From NCBI GenBank assembly GCA_963700105.1, contig CAVOWL010000006.1, positions 62,001-126,000 of the forward strand: a stretch of DNA of 64,000 nt, read 5' to 3'. Position 1 is the stretch's first letter. The number at the start of each line of letters is the position of its first letter. Both the position numbers and the translations under genes were made by a program. Below, in pieces: positions 38,619 through 48,423 of the stretch. This stretch comes from CAVUWL01 sp963700105. GTDB lineage: Bacteria; Actinomycetota; Thermoleophilia; Solirubrobacterales; 70-9. The notes beneath the pieces are model-generated. The model was not told where the DNA came from and did no database searches. It worked only from the letters and a program-made list of their open reading frames with translations.

Positions 38619-41425
38619 CGCCCCGACCGCCGTCTTCGCTGCAGGTGGCGCTTGGCCCTGCCAGGACCACAGGGACTCGCCAGCTTCTGATTCTGGCTTC
38701 GGATCGCCCCATTTTGGCCGACGATCTGAGTCGATGCCTCCAACGGAACCTTACAAATGTCGGTGTTATTGACCAGAAGGCCCTTGCTGCCGCCGTAGAG
38801 GCTGAGAGTGAAACTCGATACGGGGGCGTCGGGAACCGCCCTGAATGAGGTGCGCAACCGACCGTTAATCGTTTCGATCTTGCCGTCTAGGTCGATGTCG
38901 ATCTGGCCGTTTAGAGCGGCGACGATGTCGGGGAGGCCGCTCTTGTTTTCGGGTGCAGATCGCAGATACACCGGGCCTTCGAGCGGTTTTTCGAGCAGCG
39001 GCGTAGCGGCCTTTGCTGATCCGATGATCGAGCTGGACGGACATTTGTCGGCGGCAAACTGAACCTTTGTGCAGGGGTTCTTGATATGAGCGTTGTCGAT
39101 GATCTCCGAGGTGGGCAGGGTAACGGCAGTTGAGGCGAGGTTTGCTTCGCCGGGATTCGCGCTCAGGCTTGCGCTCAGTGCGGGGGTTCCGTTGTGCTTG
39201 CTCGAGCCGGAGAGCGCCAGGCGGAGTTGTGGAGCGAAGGGAAGGGCAAAACAGTTGGTGACCTGAAAATGTTCACTCTGAGTCGCCAAGCCTCCTTCGT
39301 CCCCGATCAATTCTGCGTTAACGGACAGGGGATTGCAGTTGGTAGGGTTGAGGGTGAAGTTGGGACGATTCAGATCGAGTTGGATCGAACGCAGCCGCAG
39401 AGGAATGCCATCGAGGATCTGCGGCAGCGAATCAGAAATCGCGGTGATCTGGGCGGTTTCCGGATTGACCTGTAAGGCGGCGCGAACAACCACATTCCCG
39501 AGGTCATACGGGCCGGATATCGCCGGGGTAATCACCGCAAGTGAGAGCGGCGCACCGTTATATGGTCCTGCCAGGTAGACGTGCCCGGAGAGGTAGACGG
39601 GATGGGTACCGGCCCCAGCGCCGGTCACCGCGCTTCCGATCATTGAAGATTCGGGGCAAGCGGAGGATACTTCCTCATCACGTCCTGTGTATGTGGAACT
39701 CGCCGCTTTATCCAGATCCGAATTGGAGCAGTAGGCAACCCCGGCCAGCGTTGCAGCGAAGCCCGGCGGGGTTGTGACTTTGACGACACTCAGGTCCTGG
39801 TCTCCGTCTTTGCGTCCAATTTCGATCGTGAAAGGAGTATGGGCCCCCCCGGTGCCATTCACCGCGGACGCACTGAAGCTGGGGTCAAAGGGCCGGCGTG
39901 CTCCTGGACAGGGCGCTTCGTCGGGCCCTGATTCCAGACTGAAGTACTGCACCGAGGTCTGGTCTGACAGTTGTCCGTCCCAAGGGACAAACGTACTGGT
40001 GACCGGATAGGTACCACACTCGGTCGGCGTCGCCAGTAGTCCGCGTTCAGATCCAAAGAAATGAAGATTAAAGTCCGAAAACGGACTCTGGGGAAGATTT
40101 TCGAAACTAATAGTTAGTTGTCCGGTCTGTGGGTCTGGATGCACGGAGCCAGTCAACTTCACGTGAGTGGCGAACCCATCGGCAGTTAAAATTAGGCGAT
40201 AGCGGTCATTGGGTTCCGGCGCTCCGATATAGATATACCCCGGAATCGGTGCAGGAAGTGCGCTGCTTGTCAACATGGCCGAGCCAACCTTTGAGAATTC
40301 AGGGCACGCGGCCGCTTCCTTCGTCCCGATCTCGGCTTCTGCGTTCGAACACGAGGTCTTTCCGTCAGCGGCATTGGGGTTGATCGAAAAGCCACGAGGA
40401 AGCGTTACGGTCAGATCCTTAATCTCTGACGGGGACGGCGAAGAGGCGCTCTGCTCCTGGGGAACGCTCAGGTCGACAGCTAGACCCGAGGCCGAATCCG
40501 TCTGTGTCGTCGTCGGCTGGGCATAAAGGCTGGGGTTAAAACCAAGTTGGTCGCATCCAGTGGTAGCGGGGTAGGCTTCGTCGGCCTGTGTGACGCCCAG
40601 GTCATAGGATAGGATTTCCAGCGAAACAGACAGCGGACCGACGCAGGTCGTAGGACCGTCTAGAAATGGGATCGCGGGACTGCTGGAGGGCGTAGGCGAA
40701 AAACAGGGCCATGTATCCGGTGATGGCGGATAGTAATTGCCGCAAGTTTGGTCCTTCCCCTGCGAGTTAAAGGGTGCCCGTTCTGCATTATGACTCGCAC
40801 TATCCGGTACTCCCCAAAGCGCCAGGCGGACGCCTTCTGGTGGAATCGCGTGCTCGAGTCCCGCCAGGGTCGCATCTAGTCCGTAATCGCTATTTGTCCG
40901 CGCACTGAGGACAATAAAGGCGGGAGTGTTGGTAAATGGGATGTAGAATCCGAGCAAACCAGCCTGTTCCACGTGAGGCACCAGATTGTAGATTGCCGCC
41001 GGGAAGTAAGAGTTGAACAAAATATTGTGGACTACGCCGACCTGAGAATCCGGGGGACAGGTATGTTGCCCCAGCTCAACGGCCGTGCATTGAGGCGTCG
41101 CGTGCGGGTTACCGATCACCCCCGCTGGAAGATGGGTCGTAATGTTCTCGGCGTCCTGGCAAAAGCAGCTAGTTGGAAAGTTCTGAAGATCTCGATTCTC
41201 ATACTTAAATTCCGTGACAAGATTCGGGTGACCGCCGGCCTGAGTAGTCGAAGGAGTGACAGAAAAGCTGGTTATCGGGACGTCGGCCCGAGCGGGGGGT
41301 GCCACCGCCGTCAGGATCAAAAACGTCCCTAGTGCGAGCGCAGTGCACAACGCACCCTCGCTCGGGATGCTCCCGCAGAAGGCAGTATTAGATCCAGCCC
41401 ACAGCCTTCTGGCTCTTGCTCTCAT
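38615..41425 (-). CDS. AGGHP-B secreted four-unit protein (cassette beta, gene B)
   Basis: 936 residues, predicted exported, function unknown. The signal peptide ends LTAVAPPARA at about 47. The N-terminus has TTQAGGHPNLVTEFKYENR and the subtype-B motif CFCQDAENITTHLPAGVIG with NPHATPQC. Four related Cys-bearing units follow (LPRGFSINPNAADGKTSC, TPPGFAATLAGVAYC, LPTSEIIDNAHIKNPC). It ends FTLSLYGGSKGLLVNNTDIC, VGQNGAIRSQNQ and an RRRRSGR tail. The start overlaps the type I stop by 4 bp (41422-41425), with a G-rich ribosome-binding site within the upstream tail codons. The stop overlaps the start of gene II by 4 bp. Confidence 0.87.
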   Translation of the reverse strand: MRARARRLWAGSNTAFCGSIPSEGALCTALALGTFLILTAVAPPARADVPITSFSVTPSTTQAGGHPNLVTEFKYENRDLQNFPTSCFCQDAENITTHLPAGVIGNPHATPQCTAVELGQHTCPPDSQVGVVHNILFNSYFPAAIYNLVPHVEQAGLLGFYIPFTNTPAFIVLSARTNSDYGLDATLAGLEHAIPPEGVRLALWGVPDSASHNAERAPFNSQGKDQTCGNYYPPSPDTWPCFSPTPSSSPAIPFLDGPTTCVGPLSVSLEILSYDLGVTQADEAYPATTGCDQLGFNPSLYAQPTTTQTDSASGLAVDLSVPQEQSASSPSPSEIKDLTVTLPRGFSINPNAADGKTSCSNAEAEIGTKEAAACPEFSKVGSAMLTSSALPAPIPGYIYIGAPEPNDRYRLILTADGFATHVKLTGSVHPDPQTGQLTISFENLPQSPFSDFNLHFFGSERGLLATPTECGTYPVTSTFVPWDGQLSDQTSVQYFSLESGPDEAPCPGARRPFDPSFSASAVNGTGGAHTPFTIEIGRKDGDQDLSVVKVTTPPGFAATLAGVAYCSNSDLDKAASSTYTGRDEEVSSACPESSMIGSAVTGAGAGTHPVYLSGHVYLAGPYNGAPLSLAVITPAISGPYDLGNVVVRAALQVNPETAQITAISDSLPQILDGIPLRLRSIQLDLNRPNFTLNPTNCNPLSVNAELIGDEGGLATQSEHFQVTNCFALPFAPQLRLALSGSSKHNGTPALSASLSANPGEANLASTAVTLPTSEIIDNAHIKNPCTKVQFAADKCPSSSIIGSAKAATPLLEKPLEGPVYLRSAPENKSGLPDIVAALNGQIDIDLDGKIETINGRLRTSFRAVPDAPVSSFTLSLYGGSKGLLVNNTDICKVPLEASTQIVGQNGAIRSQNQKLASPCGPGRAKRHLQRRRRSGR

Positions 41426-44400
41426 CGATGGGCCCCCTGGTCACGCCTCTGCCGAATCCCGCGGGTCGATCGGCTCCGACGGGAACCTCGGCGATGCTTG
41501 CGTCGCCGATGTCTACGGTGCTTCCCATGATGAGACGAAGCTGTCTTTGGAAGATTTCCACCCGATCCATCATAAGCGCCGGTGCCGTTCGCAGTCGGTG
41601 TCGGAGGCGAGCTGCCCGGCCCATGGCACTCATCCGCAGCGGCGCACGGCGCGGCCGGCGGGACATATGGAAAGCCACCGTCAACTCGAGCGTCGTAAAA
41701 CTTAAGGGAATTGCCGTTGTGATCCTGGCCTACAAGCGAGTCGTAGGTTGAGAAGTAAGCGTCAGTTCCGTTCTCGCTGACGCCCACCAACCCTGCGGTC
41801 GAAAGCACTTCATCACCGAGAATGCTCAGGCCACTGTCGTTTTCGCCGGTGCCGGCAGAGATCAGTTGCGGTCGGCCGTCGACATACTCATAGACATCCC
41901 GAACTTCGTCCGTGTCCTGTGGCACCAAGGGATCGCCGGTTGAAAAGAACGCCCGCCCGTCGTTTGTCATAAACCGGCCGTTGAGACTCGCCTCCACGTT
42001 CGTGGTGGGAGGGGCTCCGTCGGGAAGGCATGAAACACAGATCAGCGCTTCTGACGAGGGATCGTACGTATACATCTCCAAATATCCCGCATTGTCGTAT
42101 GAGGTGATCCTGTCCGCCGTCAGAAACGCCATATGGCTTCCATCGGGAGATACCTGCATCCGCACAATTGGCCCTGCGCTACAGGAGGAAGATCCCTGGT
42201 AGCAGAACGTCCCCGGCGCAAACGTAGCCACGAACTGGTCGGTGCCGTTGCGATAGACGTAGAGGTTCTGCGCGCCTTCCACGCCACGACTTCCATCGAG
42301 TTTCTGAGGCGAGTAGAAATAGACTTCTCCGCTTTCTTCTGCGACGGAATTGTCCGAGGTCCCGTTTCCGCCGAGGCCGTTATAAAACTTCTCGTAATTT
42401 GCATCGCGGCCCGTTTCATAGGGGACGATTCCGCACTTGGTGGTCCAAGGCGCGTTGCACATGTCGGAATTGCCGATCTGATGTTCTCCCTGCGAGATAA
42501 GGGTGATTGTATTTGTCGCTTCGCTCCACATGTACAGGTCGATGCTTGAGTCGGTGTCGGATGGGGTGAGCTGTTCTTCGGATGTGAAGTACACCTTCGA
42601 CCCATCACTGGTCATTCCAACAAACTCGACATTGTGCCCCTGAGATACGTCGTAAGTGACCGCGTCGTTGACTCTCATGTACAATTGCCGCTCGACCGGT
42701 TCCGTATTTGGATCTGAGCATTCGGAGACAACGCAAGTGCCAGAATTCTTGGTCGACATCAAGATGTGCGAGCCATCCGTTGAGACACCCGGGAAGGAGA
42801 TGAAGTCATACTGATCACCGAGGTCACCCGCATCTTGTGGGATGTTCGTGCCGCTTTCGGTCTTTGAAATCAGCGTAACCGTGCCTGTCTTGAGGTTATT
42901 GTCATAGGCGGAGCCCGGGGCGGCGGTCAGCGCTTCGGGAGTGAATTTCGGACCCGGAGTCGACCCCCCGGAAAATTGATCGTAGTGTGTCAGGGCCGCC
43001 GAGGAGAAGAAATAGTGGGTGAAATCGGGAGATGCCTGGGTTGCGCCGTAGAGATCTTCACCTTCTTGGACCAGGCCGACGTTCGTCGGGAGGCGGCCGA
43101 GTTCGTTGCCGCTGGCGTCCCAGAAATAGGGAGCATACGATCCGACATCTTCGGGACCTTCTGGGCCCGAAAACCCTCCTCCGTCACCGTCATTCCAGTC
43201 GATGAATTCATTCATGCTGAGGTCGGTCAACTCCCCGCCTGGGGCAGAGAGGATGAAACCGCTCTGAGCGGGGGGACGGCCGGCCTCATTGGTCTGATTG
43301 CCGTGAATGCCCACGTAGTGGGTTATCCAGCCTGTGCTCGTGCGGGTGGCGACGTAGAGGTCGCCAAGATTGTTGATCGCATCCCCGGCCCCGGGAACCG
43401 TTCCAAGCAACCCCCCAAACGCGAAACGAGATGGGTTGGTTGCGACGGACGAGTTTGGGCCTTCGGGAAAGAGCGCGGTTCCTCCGGCATTTTCCGGCGA
43501 TACGAGCTCATATGCTCGGCAGTCGGGCAGGTACTGGGCCCCAGTCTGCTGCCGAATATGTTCATTGGGACAGGGAGGCGGAAAGAACCCGAACGTTTGG
43601 TCTTCGCCGAGGGTGGTTCCCAGCGCGTTGGTGGCTACCAGGCGAAAATGATATGTAGCGCCCTTTGTCAGGCCCGCGATCTCGACCGTCACGGGGTGGG
43701 CGACGTTCGCTGATCCAATTTCAGCCTCGGGAACTGGAGCGCTGGATCCATATGCCGCCGTCGTGCCGTATTCGAATTGGTAGTGGGTATCAAGTCCCTC
43801 TGGGTTGACTTTGGCATTCAGGTGAGCGGTTTCCGCGGTAAGCCCGGAGGAGGAGACACCTTCAACCGATGGTGGCTGGAAACTGAACGTGGAAACCCCA
43901 ACATTAGGCGTCCCCAATCCATTGGAGGCAACCAGTCGGTAACGATACGTCGTTTCAGGGGTCAGCCCCGATATCTCGGCGCTAACAGAGGTTGATTCAG
44001 ATCCGGAGGGACTCGGGCTACATGGGGCGCTGTGACCGAGTTTGAATGGGTCATGTGCGGCAGGCTGATAGATGGCTTCTTCGACAAATTCAAATTTGCA
44101 CGTCGTGATCGCGCCGCCACCATTGGGATCGACCGTTGCATTCAGGGTTGCGGTGGTCTGAGCGGCCGTTCCGTTTGTCACTCCATTGTACGTCACTTTC
44201 GGAAGTTTAAAAGTTGGGCTAAAGATGTCGACAAGGTGGTGGGTAACATCGGGGACATAGAGATACCCGCTGCTACTCACCGAGATTCCTCCAGGGTCAA
44301 AGCTGTCGTAGCCAAGCGATCCCTCTGGCGTTTCAGCTCCGGTAATCTGCGCCAGGAAACCGCCCGATTGATCGAATTCATCAACTACAGCGGGTTCTTC

Positions 44401-45336
44401 ATTTTCACCTGCGTGCTCGCCTCGGTCAACCGCAAGGATGTTGCCTGTACTCGGATCGACCGCGACTGCTGTTACGTCCCCGAATGGTTCACTCGGGGGT
44501 CCTTTGATTTCCCGCACAAATATGCCGGACGGTTCGAACTCATCGATGACATTGCGTCCTTGCTCGCCGAACTGCCCCTGCTTGGCATCTACGACCAGAA
44601 TATTTCCGCTCGGGGCGACGGCGATACCGACTGGAGCGCCAAAACGGGCGCTCGGCGTTCCCGTAATTTGGTTGCCGCTAATATAGCTAGCGGATCCAGT
44701 GAAATTCACATCGCTTCCGTTTGCGTCCACCGAGTTCACGGTGGCCCCTTCCGTTTCAGCGGCGTAGACTCGACCTTGGTTGGGCCCGGTCGTGTTATCG
44801 ACTGCAACAAAAACGTTTCCGTTGCCGAACGGGCCAAGAGTATTGAGGAGGGTCCCAGTGGACGAGAAGCGGTCCACTGTATCTCCACAGGAGGTCGCCG
44901 CATACAGATCGTCATCCGATTCGTCGACAGCTAGGGAGTAAACTCGTTCCCCATTACAGCTAAAATCTGAGCCGGGAATGTGTTCCACCAGACGTTCATT
45001 GGCTGAGTTGAATTTGTAGACCCCGCCCGCCGCATCTCCGATCCAGGCATTGTTGGCCGAGTCCGTTGCCGCGGCCAATGGGGTCGCGAGTTCGGTCGTC
45101 AGCTGTGATTCATAAGTGCGACTGGCGAGAGCGGGAGTAGCAGCAAGGACCATCGCAGCGAGAGAGATCAGCAGGGCGGCTAGGCCGACTGTGGCGCCCC
45201 GGGTTCGATCTCGGGCGGCTGAGCCCATGCGCCCGTGTTTGCGATTAAAATGAGAGGCAGTCGGACGAGGGTAGGTACGGTCGCCGAGGCTATACATTGC
45301 GCTGGCGCTAGAGCCGATCCCTATTTCTCCGACCAC
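41422..45336 (-). CDS. Type I secreted NHL/Fn3/PD40 protein (cassette beta, gene I)
   Basis: About 1304 residues, predicted secreted. The signal sequence core is LAALLISLAAMVLAATPALA. NHL repeats (45.1-44.2 kb; YSLAVDESDDDLYAATSC, VAVDPSTGNILAVDRG) are followed by two Fn3-like domains (CKFEFVEEAIYQP, YQFEYGTTAAYGS). RQQTGAQYLPDCRAYELV lies at 43.57-43.49 kb. A PD40-like propeller (MTSDGSKVYFTSEEQL, VSPDGSHMAFLTADR, CVSCLPDGAPP) and ECHGPGS precede a basic tail. The GTG at 45336 is chosen because AGGAG (45348-45344) lies 7 nt upstream. An internal ATG at 45228 sits closer to the signal peptide but has no such site. It is the first gene of cassette beta, behind a TTGACA element at 45466. Confidence 0.87.
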   Translation of the reverse strand: MVGEIGIGSSASAMYSLGDRTYPRPTASHFNRKHGRMGSAARDRTRGATVGLAALLISLAAMVLAATPALASRTYESQLTTELATPLAAATDSANNAWIGDAAGGVYKFNSANERLVEHIPGSDFSCNGERVYSLAVDESDDDLYAATSCGDTVDRFSSTGTLLNTLGPFGNGNVFVAVDNTTGPNQGRVYAAETEGATVNSVDANGSDVNFTGSASYISGNQITGTPSARFGAPVGIAVAPSGNILVVDAKQGQFGEQGRNVIDEFEPSGIFVREIKGPPSEPFGDVTAVAVDPSTGNILAVDRGEHAGENEEPAVVDEFDQSGGFLAQITGAETPEGSLGYDSFDPGGISVSSSGYLYVPDVTHHLVDIFSPTFKLPKVTYNGVTNGTAAQTTATLNATVDPNGGGAITTCKFEFVEEAIYQPAAHDPFKLGHSAPCSPSPSGSESTSVSAEISGLTPETTYRYRLVASNGLGTPNVGVSTFSFQPPSVEGVSSSGLTAETAHLNAKVNPEGLDTHYQFEYGTTAAYGSSAPVPEAEIGSANVAHPVTVEIAGLTKGATYHFRLVATNALGTTLGEDQTFGFFPPPCPNEHIRQQTGAQYLPDCRAYELVSPENAGGTALFPEGPNSSVATNPSRFAFGGLLGTVPGAGDAINNLGDLYVATRTSTGWITHYVGIHGNQTNEAGRPPAQSGFILSAPGGELTDLSMNEFIDWNDGDGGGFSGPEGPEDVGSYAPYFWDASGNELGRLPTNVGLVQEGEDLYGATQASPDFTHYFFSSAALTHYDQFSGGSTPGPKFTPEALTAAPGSAYDNNLKTGTVTLISKTESGTNIPQDAGDLGDQYDFISFPGVSTDGSHILMSTKNSGTCVVSECSDPNTEPVERQLYMRVNDAVTYDVSQGHNVEFVGMTSDGSKVYFTSEEQLTPSDTDSSIDLYMWSEATNTITLISQGEHQIGNSDMCNAPWTTKCGIVPYETGRDANYEKFYNGLGGNGTSDNSVAEESGEVYFYSPQKLDGSRGVEGAQNLYVYRNGTDQFVATFAPGTFCYQGSSSCSAGPIVRMQVSPDGSHMAFLTADRITSYDNAGYLEMYTYDPSSEALICVSCLPDGAPPTTNVEASLNGRFMTNDGRAFFSTGDPLVPQDTDEVRDVYEYVDGRPQLISAGTGENDSGLSILGDEVLSTAGLVGVSENGTDAYFSTYDSLVGQDHNGNSLKFYDARVDGGFPYVPPAAPCAAADECHGPGSSPPTPTANGTGAYDGSGGNLPKTASSHHGKHRRHRRRKHRRGSRRSRSTRGIRQRRDQGAHR

Positions 45337-45436
45337 CAACTCTCTCCTGTCCCGCGAGCACGCGGCTCGTACGCATCCTGGCGGCTGATTTTTGCCGCCC
45401 CCCTGTTTAACCCCTTCCAGCCCGAGGGTTGCGACG

Positions 45437-45466
45437 ATCCTACAAGAGGTCGGAAGGACTTGTCAA
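45437..45466 (-). promoter_or_regulatory. Candidate promoter of cassette beta
   Basis: In the 340-bp gap between gene A of gamma and gene I of beta, the minus strand has TTGACA (45466-45461) and TAGGAT (45442-45437, 4 of 6 matches) with an 18-nt spacer. The start codon at 45336 is about 95 nt past the expected transcription start. The rest of the gap (45467-45675) shows no gene. Confidence 0.5.
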
Positions 45467-45675
45467 GGAACAAGGACGGTTTTCCGAAGTCTGATTGATT
45501 ACAGCTGCTAACAAAGTGGACTACTCGGAATCAACTACATGCTAGCCGCGTGTCTCAATCGGGCCGCAGAGGGCGGCCCTCAGATCGAGAGCGGGACCAT
45601 GCCGCTCGCCGTCAGCAATCACGCGACTTTTAAGGCGGCATTTCTCTGTTGCCCGAATGAGCTCAGAGGCCGGCC

Positions 45676-48423
45676 CTAGGTACGACGTTTTGCCCTCTTC
45701 GCCCTCATCCCGCCACACGACGTCTTCGTCTTCACCTGCTGGGTCAAGGTCTTGCCGTTTTGGGCGTTGAATTCGACCGTGGTCGGCGTCATGGCGCTGC
45801 ACAGACTCTGGGTATTGGAGAGATAGCCCTGGGCGCCGCCGAAGAGGGTGAAGCGGAAGTGCCCGATCGGGGCGTCGGGGACGACCGGGACGACGGTCTT
45901 TAGGCGTCCGTTTTGGACCGAGGAAGATTCGGCCTCCGGCATCAGCGTCACCTGACCACCGAGGATGAAGGCGAGGTGGGGCAGAACACCGTAGCCGGAG
46001 ACGGCATAGACCGGGCCCTTGAGCGGTGCTTCAAGCAGCGGGGTTTCGGTAATCGCTTCCCCGATCGGCTGGCGCCCGGCGCAGTGGTCGGCGGCGAGTT
46101 CCGTACGATCACAGATATTGCCGAGGTGGCGCTGGTCGATCTCAAAGGCTTTGGGCAATGTGACGGCAATCGATTTGATATTTGCGTCACCGGGACGGGT
46201 ATTAAGTTCGATCGCGAGGCTCGGGTCCTTGCTTCGAGAAGTGTCCTTGTGGCCCCCGAGCTGGGTGATCGACATCTTCGGTTCAAAGCCGAGAGCGAAG
46301 CAGTTGACGGGATGGAAGTAGGAGGAGAAGGCGACCGCCGTACCCTGGTCACCAACCCCTTCGGAGCCGACCGAGGATGGGGAGCAATTGGTCGGGTTGA
46401 TCATGAAGTTCGGTTTGTCGATGTTGACCTCGATTTCGCGCATCCGGATCGGGATCCCGCCGATGATCTCGGGGACGGTTTCTGAGTCGGCGATCACGTG
46501 GGCGTCGGTGGGGTCGATATGCAGGGCGACGCGGACCACGACGGTGCCGTAGTCATAGGGACCGGCGAGGGCCGGCGTGATCGCCACCAGGGATAGCGGG
46601 GCGCCCTGAAAGGGGCCGGCCAGGTAGATCTTGCCGTAGGCGTGGAAGGGGTGAGAGCCCGGGCCGGCGGCGACGTTTGAGCTGCCGATTTCTGAAGAAG
46701 CCGGACAGCTGGGGTCGAGTTGCTCGGTTTTCCCCGCGGTGGTGGCGGCGGCGGCGATCGAGGCCTCCGGACAGTAGGTGACGCCGTGCAGGTTGGCGGT
46801 CAATCCTGGCGGCATCGTGAAGTTCAACTTGCCCAGGTACTGATCGCCGTCTTCGCGATTTAGCTTCAGGGTGAAGGCCGAAAAAGCGCCCGCAGTGGGG
46901 TTTGAGGTCCCGGCTTCCAGGCTCGGGGTGAAGGGACGGATCTGGCCCGGGCATTGGCCGCCATCGGGTCCCGTCTGCAGGCCGAAGATCTGGTCCGATT
47001 CTTGATATGGAAGCGTCCCGTTCCAGGCGTGGAAAATGGCCGTGGTGGTGTAGATCGTGCAGACGGTCGGGGTCGCCATCAGGGCTCGTTCGCCGGAGAA
47101 GAGATGAAGGGCGAATTCGGAGAATGGGGCTTGGGGCAGATTTTCGAAGTAGGCGGTCACCTGACCGGTCGCGGGGTTGGGCTGAAATGATCCGATCAGC
47201 TTGATGTTCATCCCGAAGCCCGAGGCGGTGAGAAAGAGGCGGTACTGGTTGCCGGGTTTCGGTTCGCCAATGTAAATCGAGCCTTCGAGCGGGCCACCGA
47301 GGACCGGGGTCTCGATCTGGAAGGTGCCGATCTTGGCGTTGTCGGGGCAGTTCGCGGGGCCTTCAGAGGTGAAGTTGGCCTCGGCGTCGGGACAGCTGCT
47401 CTGACCGTCGGCCGCGTCGGGGTTGATCGTCAGCCCCGCCGGCAGGGTGACGGTCGCCGATTTTAGCTCTGAGGGGGAGGCGGTTTGGCCCTCGAATTGG
47501 GGGTCGCTGAGCACGATGTTGAGGCCCGCGGGGGAATCGGTCGCTTCGCTGGTCGGTTCGCCGTAGAGGACCGGTTTGAAAACCTCGCGGTCGCATTCGG
47601 CGATCGACGGGTAGCTGCTCGTCGCCTTGGAGGGATTTCCGGGGTCAGCGTAGGTCTGGACTTCGAGGCTGGTCGCCAGCGGTTGTCCGGTGCAGGTAGT
47701 CGGGTTGTCGGTGAGCGGGTTGTTGGCGACGGAAGGCCCGATTTCGGCTCCGAGGCAGGCGGTGGTGGCGAGTCCGGCGCAGCCCGCCGGTTCGCCTTCG
47801 GTACCTTTGCCAAAGCGCTGGCTGCTGTGCTCAGGGCTGGCCGGAAACCCCCACAGGGTAAGTTTGGCGGCCGCAAGCGGGATCTGCTGGGTGATGTTGG
47901 CGACGGTGAAGCGCAGCCCGTAATCGCTACCGGTCCGCACCGCGACCGGAATCTCGATCGGGATGTTGACCGTGGGAACGATAAAGGCGAAAAGGGCGGT
48001 CTGGCTAGGCTCCGGTTCGAGGTCGTATATCGGCGCCGTGCCGAGCAGCTTTTTCGCTTCCCCTTCGTAGTTGGCATAGACCGTGATCAGGCCGGCCTGG
48101 GAGTCGGGAGAGCATTCATAGAGCGCGAACTGGACCGAGGTGCACTGGGCGATCGCGTTGGGGTTGCCGAAAACTCCTTGGGGTGCATTGAAGATCACGT
48201 TCTTAGCGGCTTCCGGTTCTCCGGGGCTTTCGAGTTCGAATGAGGTGACAAGGTCCGGGTGGCCGCCGGCCAGATTGGTCGACATCGTTGTTTCGAAGCT
48301 GGTGATTCCCTCGCTGGCCAGCGCCGGGGCCGCAAACGACCCCGCGGTCACCAGGCTGGCGAGGACTGAAAGCACCGCGAGCCCGACCCTGCGCTTTATG
48401 GGATTGCCCTTGGGGGCGATCAT
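45676..48423 (-). CDS. AGGHP-A secreted four-unit protein (cassette gamma, gene A)
   Basis: 915 residues, the clearest member of the family; predicted exported, function unknown. Signal peptide 1-37 ends FAAPALA, and LAGGHPDLVTSFELES is at about 51-66. Four related units lie at about 38-215, 277-455, 491-680 and 708-875. Each has an entry strand rich in PT/AG, a VTLP-G step, two or three Cys (e.g. CPDAEAN...CPDNAKIG), a PL-G-IY step and an exit ending near a Cys (ALMATPTVC, FMINPTNC, YLSNTQSLC). FNAQNGKTLTQQVKTKTSC and a K/R tail close the protein. The ATG overlaps the type II stop by 4 bp. GGAGG at 48434-48430 is 6 nt upstream, within the codons of the upstream RGGRK tail. Confidence 0.88.
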   Translation of the reverse strand: MIAPKGNPIKRRVGLAVLSVLASLVTAGSFAAPALASEGITSFETTMSTNLAGGHPDLVTSFELESPGEPEAAKNVIFNAPQGVFGNPNAIAQCTSVQFALYECSPDSQAGLITVYANYEGEAKKLLGTAPIYDLEPEPSQTALFAFIVPTVNIPIEIPVAVRTGSDYGLRFTVANITQQIPLAAAKLTLWGFPASPEHSSQRFGKGTEGEPAGCAGLATTACLGAEIGPSVANNPLTDNPTTCTGQPLATSLEVQTYADPGNPSKATSSYPSIAECDREVFKPVLYGEPTSEATDSPAGLNIVLSDPQFEGQTASPSELKSATVTLPAGLTINPDAADGQSSCPDAEANFTSEGPANCPDNAKIGTFQIETPVLGGPLEGSIYIGEPKPGNQYRLFLTASGFGMNIKLIGSFQPNPATGQVTAYFENLPQAPFSEFALHLFSGERALMATPTVCTIYTTTAIFHAWNGTLPYQESDQIFGLQTGPDGGQCPGQIRPFTPSLEAGTSNPTAGAFSAFTLKLNREDGDQYLGKLNFTMPPGLTANLHGVTYCPEASIAAAATTAGKTEQLDPSCPASSEIGSSNVAAGPGSHPFHAYGKIYLAGPFQGAPLSLVAITPALAGPYDYGTVVVRVALHIDPTDAHVIADSETVPEIIGGIPIRMREIEVNIDKPNFMINPTNCSPSSVGSEGVGDQGTAVAFSSYFHPVNCFALGFEPKMSITQLGGHKDTSRSKDPSLAIELNTRPGDANIKSIAVTLPKAFEIDQRHLGNICDRTELAADHCAGRQPIGEAITETPLLEAPLKGPVYAVSGYGVLPHLAFILGGQVTLMPEAESSSVQNGRLKTVVPVVPDAPIGHFRFTLFGGAQGYLSNTQSLCSAMTPTTVEFNAQNGKTLTQQVKTKTSCGGMRAKRAKRRT

